Below the pieces are notes generated by a model. It was not told the DNA's origin. It saw only the letters and a list, made by a program, of their open reading frames with translations, and made no database searches. A stretch of 64,000 nucleotides of DNA from Eublepharis macularius (taxonomy: Eukaryota; Chordata; Lepidosauria; Squamata; Eublepharidae): contig NC_072791.1 of NCBI RefSeq assembly GCF_028583425.1, positions 45,391,368 through 45,455,367 on the forward strand, read 5' to 3'. Positions 44,224 to 55,992 of the stretch are shown here, piece after piece. Made by a program: the position numbers and the translations under genes. The stretch's first letter is position 1, and each line of letters opens with the position of its first letter.

Positions 44224-47200
44224 GAAGAGCTTGGGCTGGTGGGGGGATATGGTTCTTTCAATGATCACATGCAAGCAGTAAGCTTGAAGTTTTATGCTAA
44301 GGTTCAGCAGATTTTTAGTTGCTAACAGGCATAATTTATATTTATTTAGATCACAGATTCTTCCTAAAGATTCCCATAGATTCTCCATGTGGATGGACAA
44401 ACAAGCACACCCACCTCCTCCAAAGCATCCCCACAAAAAAATAACATTGTATATGAGGAGGAGTGCGTGTATATGCTCAAATAGGCATATGTTCCAATTT
44501 GAGTGACCTCCTCCTGCTTTTTTGAGAGAGAAGAATGGTACACATTGAGCCTAGGGAAAAAGATAAAAGGATATCCCTTCCAAGTACCAGACTAGGAGTG
44601 CGAAGGGGAACAAAATAAAAGTAGGAAGATATCACATGAACCTAACTGACACCCACAAAATGAAAAAAAGATGAGATTCTAATGAAAAATGCAAAATTAC
44701 AGAAAGAAAAAATCTCTTATTAATCCAATATCTCACTATTCATACAATGGATCAAAATGAAAAAAAACTACATTAAAAGATATAAGCACTATGGCATCAG
44801 TAAACATCTGCTATAAGACCATATGTAGAAAGAATGGAATAAAACGTAATAACATCTGCAAGCAAGTTGTTTCAATATATAATATTCCTCAGATTCAGAA
44901 CATATTCTTCTTTTTTTCCTGTTTCCTTTTTACCAAACCCATGTGTTGAGAAACTCTTTACAATGAGACCACCAGAAAATACATGACTGTGAGTATTTAA
45001 TTCCATACTTTCAATTCAAGGTCTGAGCGGGGGTGTCAGTTGGTTTCATTTAACGTCTCCCCGCTCTCACTTTGTCCCCCTTCGTACATTGGCACATTGG
45101 TCTGAAGCACACGTATCTATGCCCTGCTCTCCAAAGCAGTCATTTCTTTATGGGCCTGCTGAAGAGGGCAGAACTGCTGCTGTAGAAAGAGGCAAGCTTA
45201 TGAACCAGAGCTTATGGGGGTTTCCCCTCCAGTATTCTTCATCCAGTGAATATGTTCATTTAATAGCTTCTCACACCCTTGTGTTTCTAATGGAGTACGC
45301 TCTCACCTACACAACTCGTGCCAAATAAACCATTTAGTCAGCTGGCACAGCAGTTTGTCTTCAAGCACTAAAGCAGGAATCGGCCATTAGTGGATTAGGA
45401 TTTATATCTGGACTTCCACTCCAAGGTTTACAGCCTGCAAACCCAAACACAACATGCAAGAGATGTGCTTATGTGCACCGAAGGTAATCCAGTCCCAGAG
45501 CACTGCCAGCAGGACAACTGCAGACCTCTCCTGCAATCTCCTTGCTCATCACTGCTCTAATGAGACCTCAAAGCCGCATGTTGTATCTACAGGATGGTCA
45601 CTCTCGGCCTCTCATTCAAATAACAACTTGCAAACGTTACTGCCAGACCACCTGGACAAAATTATTACAAGTTCAGCAAAGGCACAAGCACCACCTACCA
45701 GGACAAAGTAGGAAAAAGAATGTAAGGCTTCTCCAGCCGCAAGTGCTACCACTGACTCTTCTTGAGACAAGGCTGTACCAATGCCGAAAGAGAGGCAATA
45801 TACCTCAAGACTTTGGGAGCACAAGTCTTAAATGTTACTGAAGAAAAAGGCAGCCATTTGTATTTAATTTCTCCAAGAATTCTGCTAAATCCTCCCAAGG
45901 AAACTAATGCAATTCCAAGGCAGCAGAAACAGTTGCCCCTCATGAGGAGGGTGGATTTGGACTGCAAATCCTCCTATGTCCCCTCCACTCACCCATGCAA
46001 CTGGACCTGTTTAAATTGTCAGGAACTGCACAAAGAATCTGACATCCTAACAACTGTTATCCCAGACACCCCCATGTAAAAACAAGTTATGGATTCCCAG
46101 CGGAGATCTCTGGCCAAGAAAAAAGAAAACCCTGCTGAAAATTTTCATGCAAGCTTCAGGAATCAAGCTGAAAAATTCCTAGCCTGACTCAGTGAAGTAT
46201 TTCTCTCTGCTCAGCTCAGCACTCCAAGCCCCAACACACACACATACACAGTTTGGCAGTGGTTGCGTTCCAGAGCTGGTAATACAAGCCATGAAGAAAG
46301 CTGCCAAGACAAGCAACAAAATGAGCCAGGCCCCATTTCATTGGCCACCATACACTGCATATGGCCCAGGAACCAGCCAAACGAGTGCTCTCACCCACCT
46401 TGAGGGCATAGGAGACCCTGTGTTTTCAAATACACCTCTACAGGGCCTTCATTAAAGGGAAATGGAAACATAATGTGGCTCTTGCTTGCTCTTTTCTCTC
46501 TTGGTTTTTCTCCGTCCTCTCAATTTGGTCTCCAACCTTTTTCTCTACCAGAGTGTCTAGGGGGGAAGCACAGGAGGAGAAGAGGGAAAACTGCCTTCTG
46601 GAAATGAGCTCTAAAGACTTTTAATTCCACTTTATTCTTGACTCTAAAGTGGACTTAGGACATGAACAAACAGAAATGATCTCAAGGGGCCTCCTTTTTT
46701 CAGGTTAGCTGGAAGGAGGAGGAACATTCATGGAACCACACATGTGCAACTTCAATCCCCCTGGAAACAAAAAGAACTCAAACGGAACTGAGATTTTGCT
46801 CACTTTGAAGGCACACAGTTATTAGTGTGCACTATCACACCGTAATGTGCAGACCACTGAAATGACAAAGAACTGCCTGCAAGAAAGGCTCCCCACTGCC
46901 TGTCTAAATGAAATCAGAATCCCTCAGTCCTTGCAGGCGGAAGGCAAAGTTGCTCCAATCTGCATTTATGGATCTGCAGGGCTATGCATTTGTCTCTACA
47001 ATGCCTAGGTGACAATGCCATCAGGCAGACTTCTCCTGGGTGCAAAAAACATTAACAGAAAAAACCCCTTCGGAGATAATTTTGCCTATAGTTGACAAGG
47101 CATAAGAGCTATCAAGGAACAAACTAGTTGAGCATTCTGTTAGCAAGAGCAGCCCCATCGGATGCTGTATGAAAAACAGTAACGCTGCAAATACAATATC

Positions 47201-48056
47201 CCAACACGCTTGCACTCCTTAACATGCCAGAGAAGGTGTGGCTAAATGAACGAACATCCTAAAAGTATGAAACTTGCAAATCTCAGAAATCATTTTTCTG
47301 ACTCCTGAGGGCAAGGCCTAAAACACTGCCGCTCAGATTAAGTAACAGCAGTGTGTCAATGACACCAAGCCTGTTACTGATCCTGAGAGTCCTCATACCT
47401 AGTGAGAAAGGAGGGCCCAGCCACAAAGGAAAAGCCCCTATCTCAACCTTCTCTTGCTCTATTTTTGCAGCCCCTATTCCCTCTATCCCTTCAGCTTCAC
47501 CAGCTATATAAACTAAAGAAAATGCATACAACTCAGGTCCACATTCACACTCGTGGCAACATGAATTACACTAAATCCATAATTAGATAGGATAGAAGGC
47601 AGTCAGTTGCTACCTTGTGCTTTTTTGTACCACAGCCCTACACAACATAAGGTTTGAGAGTGGATTACAGCCGTTTTCCTGACTATTTGCAATCCCCTGG
47701 GGGAAATTCCAAATTCCTATTGTCTGTGGCCTTTTCCCCATATCTTTGTGGGATTGTCTAAGGCCTATTAAGATGACCATTGAAAGTGGAGTTTTGTTGG
47801 CACTGCAAGTTTTTCCAGACTGCGGGGTGAGGAAAGAAAAAAGTAAGAGTCAAAGCGATTTGGAGGCTTGTGGTAGTACACAGATAGAAGCGCAGTATCG
47901 ACTATGAGGCAAAAAGGGGGGATTAGAAAAGAACACAGTATGTTGACATTGTAATTACTGTTAACACAGAAATCCAGTTCTCTTGATTTTGCAGCCCTCA
48001 GAGTGATTAGAAGCATGTATTCTAGGATCGTCTCTGACTAGTGCAGCTGGCATATG
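44224..48056. other. JDP2 intron 1, distal part
   Basis: About 3.8 kb of largely unique-looking DNA. Open frames such as 45454-45711, 45762-46079 and 47283-47531 overlap on several frames and lack motifs or matching splice sites. No repeats beyond short CA runs (41769-41782 and 46232-46250). Confidence 0.5.
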
Positions 48057-48076
48057 CCCCCCCCCCCCCCCCCCCC
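48057..48076. repeat. Homopolymer C20 (G20 on the JDP2 strand)
   Basis: Twenty consecutive C, about 0.6 kb downstream of the inferred JDP2 first exon. In the nascent transcript it would be a G20 run. Confidence 0.95.
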
Positions 48077-48668
48077 GCCACACACCTTTGCTGCAACATA
48101 TTCTGATCTGGTCCACGAAGGTTTTGCTATGAAGGATCCTGCCTCAAGCCATGGTTAGATTTTCTTAACACCAGTTCCTTCTTCAACCTAAAATACTGAG
48201 CCACATGGAGATAGATGGCATCTAAGGACGCCTGATGGAGGAGGCCGGCTTGCACCCGCAGTGTTCTGGCACCCTATACATACGTTCACACCCATATACT
48301 CCGCATTTATTAATCCGGGGCAACTACAACTCTCGCAACTAATGCTATCAGATAGCATCACATTCCCTCGTGCATCCATAAGCACGCACCAGGATGGTCT
48401 GCAGCCGCCCCTCGCTGTCAGCCTGGCCCAAGCTTGTTAAGGGATAACTCATCTGGCTCCGGAAAGAGGCGGTAAGGGGCCCGCGGCTGGGAGCTCCGAC
48501 ACAGGCCAACGCTCCACGCGCGCTGCGCCTCCGAAGAGGCCCAGCGAGAGGCGCCCAAAATCAGGTCCGATCGCAGCCTTTGCAGGCAGCCAGCCCGGCC
48601 GAGAACACGCGGCGCTTCCACCGAGCTGAACCCCACCGCCCGCCCGCCGCTGCGATCCAGCGCCTCAC

Positions 48669-48950
48669 CCACCAAGCCGACGCAGCAGGCGGCGAAGGTG
48701 CCCGCGGGGCCCGGCTGCAGAAGGAGGCGGGTTGCAGGCTCAGCTCCGCCGCAGCCGTCCTGCTCCAGGAGCGCACGTCGGCCTCCCCCTCCAGGCCTGT
48801 CGGGCCGACTCGAATCGAGCCGCGTTGGGTCCCGGGAGGAGCCGCCGTTGTCGCCGCCAGGGGGACGCCTGGGCGGCAGCAGCAGCCCCCGCCGTCGCTG
48901 CGAGTCGGCTCCGTCCCTCGGCTTCCCTCCCGCAGGCTGTGTCGAGCGGC
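48669..48950 (-). other. JDP2: Candidate JDP2 first (untranslated) exon
   Basis: About 25-30 bases downstream of the minus-strand TATA box is the expected transcription start (about 48950). The first strong donor-like site in the island is GG/GTGAGG (GT at 48668-48667), giving an exon of about 280 bases. The exon is GC-rich and would be joined to the acceptor at 36790. This is inferred from promoter and splice motifs only. An alternative donor, TCTCAG/GTAAAA at 49338-49333, could end a different first exon that starts further upstream. Confidence 0.45.
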
Positions 48951-48973
48951 TGGGTGGGTTGCATCAGCCCCGG

Positions 48974-48980
48974 TTATATA
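48974..48980 (-). promoter_or_regulatory. JDP2: TATA box of the JDP2 promoter
   Basis: The minus strand reads GCTATATAACC, a TATATAA core, inside a CpG island and pointed toward the JDP2 coding exons. No comparable core element on the minus strand was seen elsewhere in the island. Confidence 0.6.
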
Positions 48981-49040
48981 GCGGCCCCTGGGCTGGCGGG
49001 GAGGGGTCGGGAATGCGGAACCGGCCGGGCTGCCAGCTCC

Positions 49041-49048
49041 AGACGTCA
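49041..49048 (-). promoter_or_regulatory. CRE-like ATF/JDP2 site
   Basis: The minus strand reads TGACGTCT, seven of eight matches to the CRE TGACGTCA, about 61 bases upstream of the TATA box. CRE and TRE sites are the known targets of JDP2, ATF2 and ATF3 dimers, so feedback control is plausible but not shown. Confidence 0.5.
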
Positions 49049-49476
49049 GGGTGGGAGGAGAAGAGGGGACCGCAGGGGAGGAGAGCGCAGGCCGGGGGCG
49101 GGACCATCGCCACGGGCAGCGCACGGCGGAGCTCCGCCGAAGAAGGTGGGCGGGGGAGGCTCCGCGCCAGGACTCTGGGCTGGGCAACAAGTGAAGGCGA
49201 GGAGGACTCTGGGCACGTGCAGAGCGCCCGTCTGCACTGCGGGACTTTTCTGGAGGAAGGCGGCCGGGATGCCAGGTCAGAGGGCGCTACTTCGAGCAGA
49301 ATTGAGTCCCCGCATCGTCTCTAAAGGGGAAGTTTTACCTGAGACACATCTTCAGTAGAGGGAGCGCGCTGAAGCACGGCGGACGGTTCGGGATCACTCG
49401 GTGCCAGGGAATGTGCTCAGCGAAGAGGAAGGAAAAGATATAAATCGATAGATGAGTATTCAATCAAGCAGATATA

Positions 49477-49563
49477 CAGCGCGATCCTAAATAGAGTGGC
49501 CTCTGTCTACTTCCATTGAAGTCAATGGGCTCAGAAGGATGTAAAATCTGTTTAAGATTTAGG
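49477..49563. repeat. Short palindromic repeat (ATCCTAAACAGAG type)
   Basis: GCGATCCTAAATAGAGTGGC, TTCCATTGAAGTCAATGGGC and CTGTTTAAGATTTAGGACTG form a palindrome of the family at 33205 and 42236, just upstream of the JDP2 CpG island. Confidence 0.75.
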
Positions 49564-49671
49564 ACTGATGGACCAAAGCAGCCCCGTGTACTTACTGACA
49601 AAGAATGCAGGAATTCTGATTCGGCTCCTGTGCTACTGCCCGGTCAAGTCACCTTCTGCCTATTCACCTTC

Positions 49672-50050
49672 TCCTATTCACCAAAGAAGTCCAGGGTTGC
49701 TATGCAGAGACAGCAAACAGTTCAGTTCAGTAGAGACAGTTCAGTAGAGAGATACAATTTTCAGTGCCTTTTCTGCAAACTTGTTTCTTTCATGTCTTGG
49801 TTTTGGATTCCTCTCCCTCTGTTGCTGAATTTCCAAGAAGTAACTAAACTATGTCATAGGAAGTCAGTAAAGGGCAGGTTCATCCACAGATATGATGAAG
49901 AAATTCCATTACAGTACAGTACATCTTTTAATCTGATGGCAGAAAGTGCAGGTGACTTGTGGCAACCACATAGGGTTTTCAGAGCAAGAGACAAACAGTG
50001 GTGGTTTGCTGTCTCTGCATAGCAACCCTGGACTTCTTTGGTGAATAGGA
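49672..50050. repeat. 47-bp perfect inverted repeat built from a 5S-type SINE piece
   Basis: Arms 49672-49718 and 50004-50050 are exact reverse complements (TCCTATTCACCAAAG...CAGCAAAC), 285 bp apart. The right arm and bases from about 49930 (GACTTGTGGCAACCACATAG, GGTGGTTTGCTG) are a minus-strand fragment of the 5S-Sauria SINE. The left arm is an inverted copy of its end without the rest. A short tandem (CAGTTCAGTAGAGA) lies at about 49720-49755. Confidence 0.85.
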
Positions 50051-50889
50051 ATATGAGAGCATGCATTGACTTTCCAATTCTGTAAAAATCTGCTCCCTGA
50101 AACATCCTATTTGTTTGAGGAACTGAGGAACACAGAACAATATTTTTGCATGTAATTCATTGTTAGGATGAAAGATAGAAACTAAAATAAACGTATTTAT
50201 GTCTTTTACAATGGACTGACTAGTTTGCTATATGTATATTCAATTTCTGTAAATAAAAATCTAAAACATTCTTGTTTGCGAATATCCTTCTCTTTTTAAC
50301 TCAGATGGCTGAATTCTTTGTGAACATCTAAGTGACCCACTTCTCAGTAGTTCCCTAGAAAATATGAGAATAGAAAGCCTTTTATTAAAAGCAATCTTCT
50401 GCCACTGAGACTGTGCTAAATAAATGGGACCTGCCTCCATTACTTTCTGTCCCCAATGCATTTCTCCCTATAGGATCTCTCCCTTCATTCTTTCTCTTCC
50501 AACCTCTTACAAAGGAAGCACCAAAGAAACAGAGGGTTGCAGATACATCAACTGATACAGAGAAGTTTGTATTAAGAAAGTCTGAGCTTCTTCTAAATAT
50601 GTTTCTTAACTAAGGTAGATAAGTTCAAAATATTTGAAGTCCAATTCTGTTTGTACAGAAGTGTGCATTGGACTGGAGCCTTAAATATATTCAAAAATAT
50701 ACAATTTATATTAATCTTAAGAAAATCTCTAGCTAAAAAGAAGAGTGGAAATATTAAATATATAACTACAGAAAGGGAAGTAAACACATAAAGGGACCAG
50801 TTCTTCATTTCTGTATTTCTGAGCCTGATCCCTGGTACTGAATCCCTTTCCAATAAATTGAGAGAACAGCATGCATATTATATATCTGT
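50051..50889. other. Intergenic, upstream of JDP2; nothing recognised
   Basis: AT-rich DNA without recognised genes or repeats. Confidence 0.5.
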
Positions 50890-51422
50890 AGCCCTAAAAT
50901 GTATGCAGTTCTGGAGGCCTCACTTCAAAATATATCAGTTCTGGAGACCTCACTTCAAAAAGGATGTGGACAAAATCAAGAGGGTGCAGAGGAGAGTGAC
51001 GAGGATGATCAGGGGTCTGGAGACTGAGCCCTACGAGGAAAGGCTGAGGGCCTTGGGAATGTTTAGTTTGGAGAAGAGATTGAGGGGGGACATGATTGCT
51101 CTCTTTAAGTATTTGAAAGGCTGTCATTTGGAGGAAGGCAGGGAGCTGTTCCAGTTGGCAGCAGAGGGTAGGACCCGAAACAATAGGCTTAAATTACATG
51201 CACAAAGGTACTGGCTGGATATTAGGAAGAACTTTTTCACGGCCAAAGTAGTTCAAAAGTGGAATCAGCTGCCTAGGGAGGTGGTGAGCTCCCCTTCATT
51301 GGCAGTTTTCAAGAAGAGGCTGGATGAATACTTGTCAGAGATGCTTTAGGCTGATCCTGCACTGGGCAGGGGGTTGGACTAGATGGTCTGTATGGCCCCT
51401 TCCAACTCTATGATTCTATGAT
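50890..51422 (+). mobile_element. CR1 LINE 3' end with open frame and small internal duplication
   Basis: Frame 50858-51349 encodes the CR1 RT C-terminus (KRVQRRVTRMIRGLETEPYE, KWNQLPREVVSSPSLAVFKK, ending DEYLSEML). The 3' UTR ends in ATTCTATGATCTG, the CR1 octamer. Near the 5' truncation point a block of about 29 bases (GTTCTGGAGGCCTCACTTCA) is repeated in tandem, giving FWRPHFK twice. It is a young copy that cannot move by itself because the catalytic part is missing. Confidence 0.92.
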
Positions 51423-53794
51423 CTGCCTTCTTAAGAGCATGTGATCTGCAGCATTTGTCTGCTTGTACAAGAAACACTGAGAATGTTCCCAATCCTGGCA
51501 GCATGATAAGGCATGCCCTATGAAAGGGAAGGCTAAGTAGTGTATAGAAAATTAACAGACATGGTTCACAATGAGCCTCATTTGGACCTCAGTTCAGAGA
51601 AAACCACTGATACTTATTATTAAGCACCTGCTCAATTCTAACCTAAACAGACTGCTTTCTGGAATATTCCCAGTAAATAATCAAATTGTGAAAAGGGACG
51701 TCTTAGTCGCCTTCTGTATTACCCCAATTGCCATTTTGTCCTTGCCTGGAATATCATAGTAATGGAGCCAAAACTGCTCCAAGGATAAACAACACAGAAA
51801 TACTAAATAAAAGACAGATTTGACTGTAATTCCTGCATGTAATTTTAATCGATACAATAGAGACTGAAATGATAAAAAGCAAAGTGCACACAGAAATGAG
51901 TTGAAACTCTATATTGAGAAAATAAAAGGTATAAAGAATGCATGAGAGCCTTCGTTGGGATGTGCAGTCATCAACAAAAATTTTATTTGGAGAAAAGTGG
52001 TTCTGGGGGGAGGAGGAAGCATTAAAAATAGACAGTGCCCATTAGAAATTATTGTTTTTCTTTTTGGACAAAGTAATCAAGAAAGCCAAGGATTTAATGA
52101 ACTTTTAGCTTATAATCACATGCCTAAACCACGTTGGATCTTGTGGAAAACCTTTACTGATGGAAGGGATTTCAGTCCATGGAAGACTTGCTCCCCCTAC
52201 CCCTGCCCAGTTTAAAATGATGCTCCTGAGGAATGCAGGACCTTCAAGAACAGCAAGAAGGAAGAAGCTAGAGGTCTGCAGTGAGAGGAGGGAATCTGTG
52301 AAAATCATCCTGCTTGTGGAAACCTATGGGACCCAATCCCATGTGATTACATAGAATAACATTCTTAAGAATAACATTCTTAAAATGTTACTCTTCTCAT
52401 CTTTTTCCTTCTTACAAAGACGGCATTGTTTCTTGGGTCAGATTCCAGTTAAACCTATACATGCCTTAACAGAGGCATGTATAACATGCCTTAACATACC
52501 TACAGTACATGGCTCCATTCCATATTTCTACCACTGCTAGAATGGTTAGATTCTGCTCCGCCAGTAGCAGTATTGAAGGGCATGAGATTCCAAATGACCA
52601 CAAGCATTCTAAGCTCCCTAGAATCTAATTATGCTCAAAACCAGTCTAGATAATTTCAGTATTTTTACTGGGAAAGATTTCTACTATAAGTGGAAATATT
52701 TTGACAGTATCTGGGAATTAGAATTATCACACTTTGTCACTGGGCCTGGTGCTGCTGCTGATTACTAAACAAGATCTTGAATGCAGACAGTCTTGATTCT
52801 GTTATAATAAAGGCAATACAGTCCCTTGTATTGTCTCTGCAAGGAAAGGCAAACTGGCCCTTTAACTTACAGGAGAAATTCCTGGTGGGCTATTGTCCTG
52901 GAGGACTGCTGGCAGCCAGAAGCAAGCTGAGCTGTGTAGCCCACACAGCAATTCCAGGGCTGCTTGGCTCTGTTTGTTCTGTGATTGTTTTAACATCCCA
53001 GACTGCTCCTGCATGCTAGCCTGAAGTTTGTTTTCCCATTTCTGTTTTGCATGATACAGACATGGTTACTTATTTCAAGCCCATCCACTTGGGATCAGAG
53101 ATTATTGCTCTTTCTGATTCCTTTTACTGTCTCCTTGCTTCCAGACTAGTCAGCATTTTTCTACATTAGCCAGCCGTTGCCATCTGTTACCCAATCATCT
53201 TAAACCAGCCAAATCTTCTAGGTTCTTTTTCCATTGTCCCCCATTATTGAATCCAAGCATTAGAATTGACTCTCAATTTAGAGTTCTCATTATGATTTCT
53301 TTTACTGCATGCCCTGGATGCTTATGATGATATTGGTTTTATGACATTGGTCAATCATCCCAGCAGCAATGCTTATGTATCAGTGCTTGTCTTATGTCAT
53401 AGTATAAGAAAAAAGCAATAACAAGGAAGAAGTACTCCCCGTTCTAGCAGAAATAGCAAGAATATGAAAATGATGAACAGCACATAAAATAATAATAGAA
53501 TAATAAATATGGATATATGTTATGGTATAATCCAATGAACAATGACAAAAGTACACATAGGTATTATGTGTGGTATAAAGGTATCAGCTGCCAACAAAGT
53601 GTAGCAATAAACATCTACAATATCTTGCAATTCCCACCCACCCTCTCCCAGCTGTTCAGTTCCATAGATGCTGCACAGTGACGACCAATCAGCTAGTCTG
53701 TTTCATATGGTCTTACCGATGAGCAGGGGAACAACATTTAGTGGATGCAATATGCATCCTGGTTCATATTGCACTCCCTACCTAAAAGCCAAAA
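51423..53794. other. Intergenic, nothing recognised
   Basis: About 2.4 kb without gene or repeat signatures; open frames are short. Confidence 0.5.
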
Positions 53795-54362
53795 AAGTTG
53801 TGGGTCCAAAATGTGGCACCTGGGGTCCTTACAGGTAACCATGAGAGAGATCATATTAACTCAGCATTGTACCATCTACAGGGGGTTCCAATCTGTTTCT
53901 TATCTAAAGGCAAAGTGCTGACTCAGACCCTTAAAGCCATACGTGGCTTAGGCCCAGAATCACTGAAGGACCTCCTTCACCCCATCAAACAACCCAAGAC
54001 CTGAGGTCACCCTGGGGAGCCTTCCTAGCACCAGCCTTAGCAGTGTTTTGGCTAGTGGGAATCTGGGGGAGGGCTGTTTGGGCTGTTGCCCACCAACTTT
54101 GAAAATTCTTCCCTCAGGAATGGAGAACAGTTGCTTCTTTTTTGGGATAGGTTTGAAGAGGTACATTCTTATTGCATTAAGTCAATAAGAAATAGCATGG
54201 AAGGAGGACTGGCACTGCTGACACTGATTTTTATTGTATTTCAAGAGAATCATTATTGTATTTTAGGTTTTTGTTGACTTTTATTGTGTTTTATTGTACT
54301 GCAAACCTCTATGGGGACTTTTCAAAGTTGAAAAGTGGTCTGTAAATAAACAAAACTAACTG
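53795..54362 (+). mobile_element. L2-type LINE 3' fragment, second subfamily
   Basis: Broken frames resemble the L2 C-terminus: VPICFLSKGKVLTQTLKAIR, GLGPESLKDLLHPIKQ. A 3' UTR follows with GTCTGTAAATAAACAAAAC at the end. It differs from the copy at 38041 and contains several stops. Confidence 0.6.
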
Positions 54363-55740
54363 AACTTTTTTTTTGGTAAAGTTCTCTAGCCATGGCCCCT
54401 TATAAGATCACAGAGGTATAGCCACATACTTTCTGCACTGAGATATGGGTGTCCTAACTGGGATTAATACAGCACTTGAGTGCCATGTAATTGGCTGCAG
54501 ACATAGGCATAGGAGGAGTCAAGCAAGGCAACTTAGTTTTTCACTCCCACTGAGTACATATTTATGCCTGCATGTTCCCTTGTATAATCTTATACCAGTG
54601 CCAGGAGGACAAGATGTAGGCCACGGGGGTTTATAATACCAACTAAGCCTTTCTGTTCTCCTGACATGCCTTCAGTGCCATCTGTTTCTAGCCTTCACAG
54701 CAGTGTGGCATCAGAGAGGTGCAACATCTGTATTTGTGTTATACCAGCGTGGGCCTCACTTTAACATTGCTCTGAAAAGAACAAATTGCCTATTCCGGGG
54801 GGAGGGGGGTGCATTTGCTTTTTGGTGCAGCAAACAGATCTCTGTATAGGATGAGATGGTCCAGCATCTGAAATGGTGTGCAAGACCAGAACTCCAGATG
54901 CAGTGTGACTTCGCATGCAAGGTCTGCTTTCAGACCCCATTTCCTTCACTATTATTTCACATTTTCTGAGACATACAGTGGAAACAGTCCTTAAAATGAG
55001 CACATAGATTGTGAAGTGCAGTAGTTTGTGGGGAGGGGGGCACATGTGTTCAGATGTATATACTTGTGTTGCATGCATGTAAGTGAGAGAGAATAAAGAG
55101 ATATTTGCAGTATGCCCTGTATGTTTTCCTATGTGCCTTCTACATGTGTGTCAAATGTGGGCTTTTATGTGTCATATTTTTGCACTATTTCTTTATATTC
55201 TGCTTATTATTTTACCAACACCACAATTACTTTGAGAATACAAAAAATACTGCTTACTTTATATTGAGAGAGGGATCCCATATTTCCACTGTCATTAATA
55301 AAAATTTGTTCCACCTGGAACAAAAGATTTATAGATTTTTAACTCAATTAGGATTTAGCTGTTTCTTTTGTAAATTTATTTTATTTTAGCATGAGTTTCT
55401 GCACAACTGAGGTATTTTAAACTATTAATATTCAATGCCCTGATTGTAAAAATGATTTAAAGCACATATTTTCAAGAAGTTTGGTAAATGTTAAAAAGTC
55501 AAGTGACTTTAACAAATACTTTTGATATAAATGAGACTTATTCTTTAGTAAATATGCATAGACTCAGGCTGTAGGTTGTTTTCTATTAAGTGATACTAAG
55601 AATTCAGTTTTCAAACATGAATTTCTCCTTTAGTTTTATCCCTCCTAAACATCTTTGGTACAAGCCCTGGAATCTAGAATTTAAATTAGAAAATTCAATG
55701 CTGATGAAGTAGAATCATTCCCCATATCTGCCTCGTACTT
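54363..55740. other. Intergenic, nothing recognised
   Basis: AT-rich, no recognised gene or repeat; the open frame at 55105-55389 is hydrophobic and AT-driven. Confidence 0.5.
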
Positions 55741-55992
55741 GTGAAGTTGCCAACTTCAGCTTGGGAAATTCCTGGAGATGAGATTGTGCCTGAGGAGGGC
55801 AGAGTTTGTATAGGGGGATGGAGCTCTGTAGGGATGTGATGACATTCTAGGACTTCAGTTTCTCCTGTACTCTGGTATGCCATAGACCTCGCTGGTTGAA
55901 GTTAGCATTTCCTCCTGAGAAACTAATTTCTGTTGTTCATAGCTGTAGTTCTGGGATAATGCTAGGCCACACCTTGAAGTTGATAACCCTAC
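55741..55992. mobile_element. Diverged hAT-type MITE (GTTGCCAAC family)
   Basis: GTGAAGTTGCCAACTTCAGC at one end, GAAGTTGATAACCCTA at the other, with TTGGGAAATTCCTGGAGATG inside. Flanking octamers TCGTACTT (55733-55740) and TTGTACTC (55993-56000) share six positions, consistent with an old 8-bp duplication. Confidence 0.65.

Larger units (their letters stand above)
31105..48960 (-). other. JDP2: JDP2 locus (Jun dimerization protein 2), four exons inferred
   Basis: A minus-strand gene spanning about 18 kb. JDP2 is a small nuclear bZIP protein that dimerises with Jun and ATF2 family members and binds AP-1 (TRE) and CRE sites, mostly as a repressor. Three coding exons give 163 codons with all coding introns in phase 0 and GT-AG ends. 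Intron 3 is 652 bp, intron 2 is 3527 bp, and intron 1 is about 11.9 kb if the first exon ends at 48669. ATF3, the closest paralogue, is excluded by the basic-region sequence (EKNKVAAARCRNKKKERTEF) and the C-terminus NPLLEQLEKK. The first exon and the 3' end are inferred; the coding exons are directly visible. Introns carry SINEs, hAT elements, an L2 LINE and hairpins, listed separately. Confidence 0.93.
48420..49330. promoter_or_regulatory. JDP2: CpG island at the JDP2 5' end
   Basis: A sharply bounded GC-rich, CpG-dense block in otherwise AT-rich DNA. It contains several GC boxes (GGGGGCGGGAC near 49094, GGGCGGGGGAGG near 49148), a CACGTG E-box (49212-49217), the CRE-like site and the TATA box. 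Long open frames on both strands (up to about 209 codons) follow from the base composition and are not genes. Confidence 0.85.

Noticed and set aside
48561..49358. Open frames of about 208-209 codons on both strands in the CpG island
   Set aside because: Four or more frames are open at once, all rich in Arg, Gly, Pro and Ala. This is expected from GC-rich DNA with few stop codons, and none has a protein motif.
49516..50022. A 168-codon frame next to the JDP2 promoter
   Set aside because: It runs through a palindromic repeat and the inverted SINE fragment, so it is a fusion of repeats.
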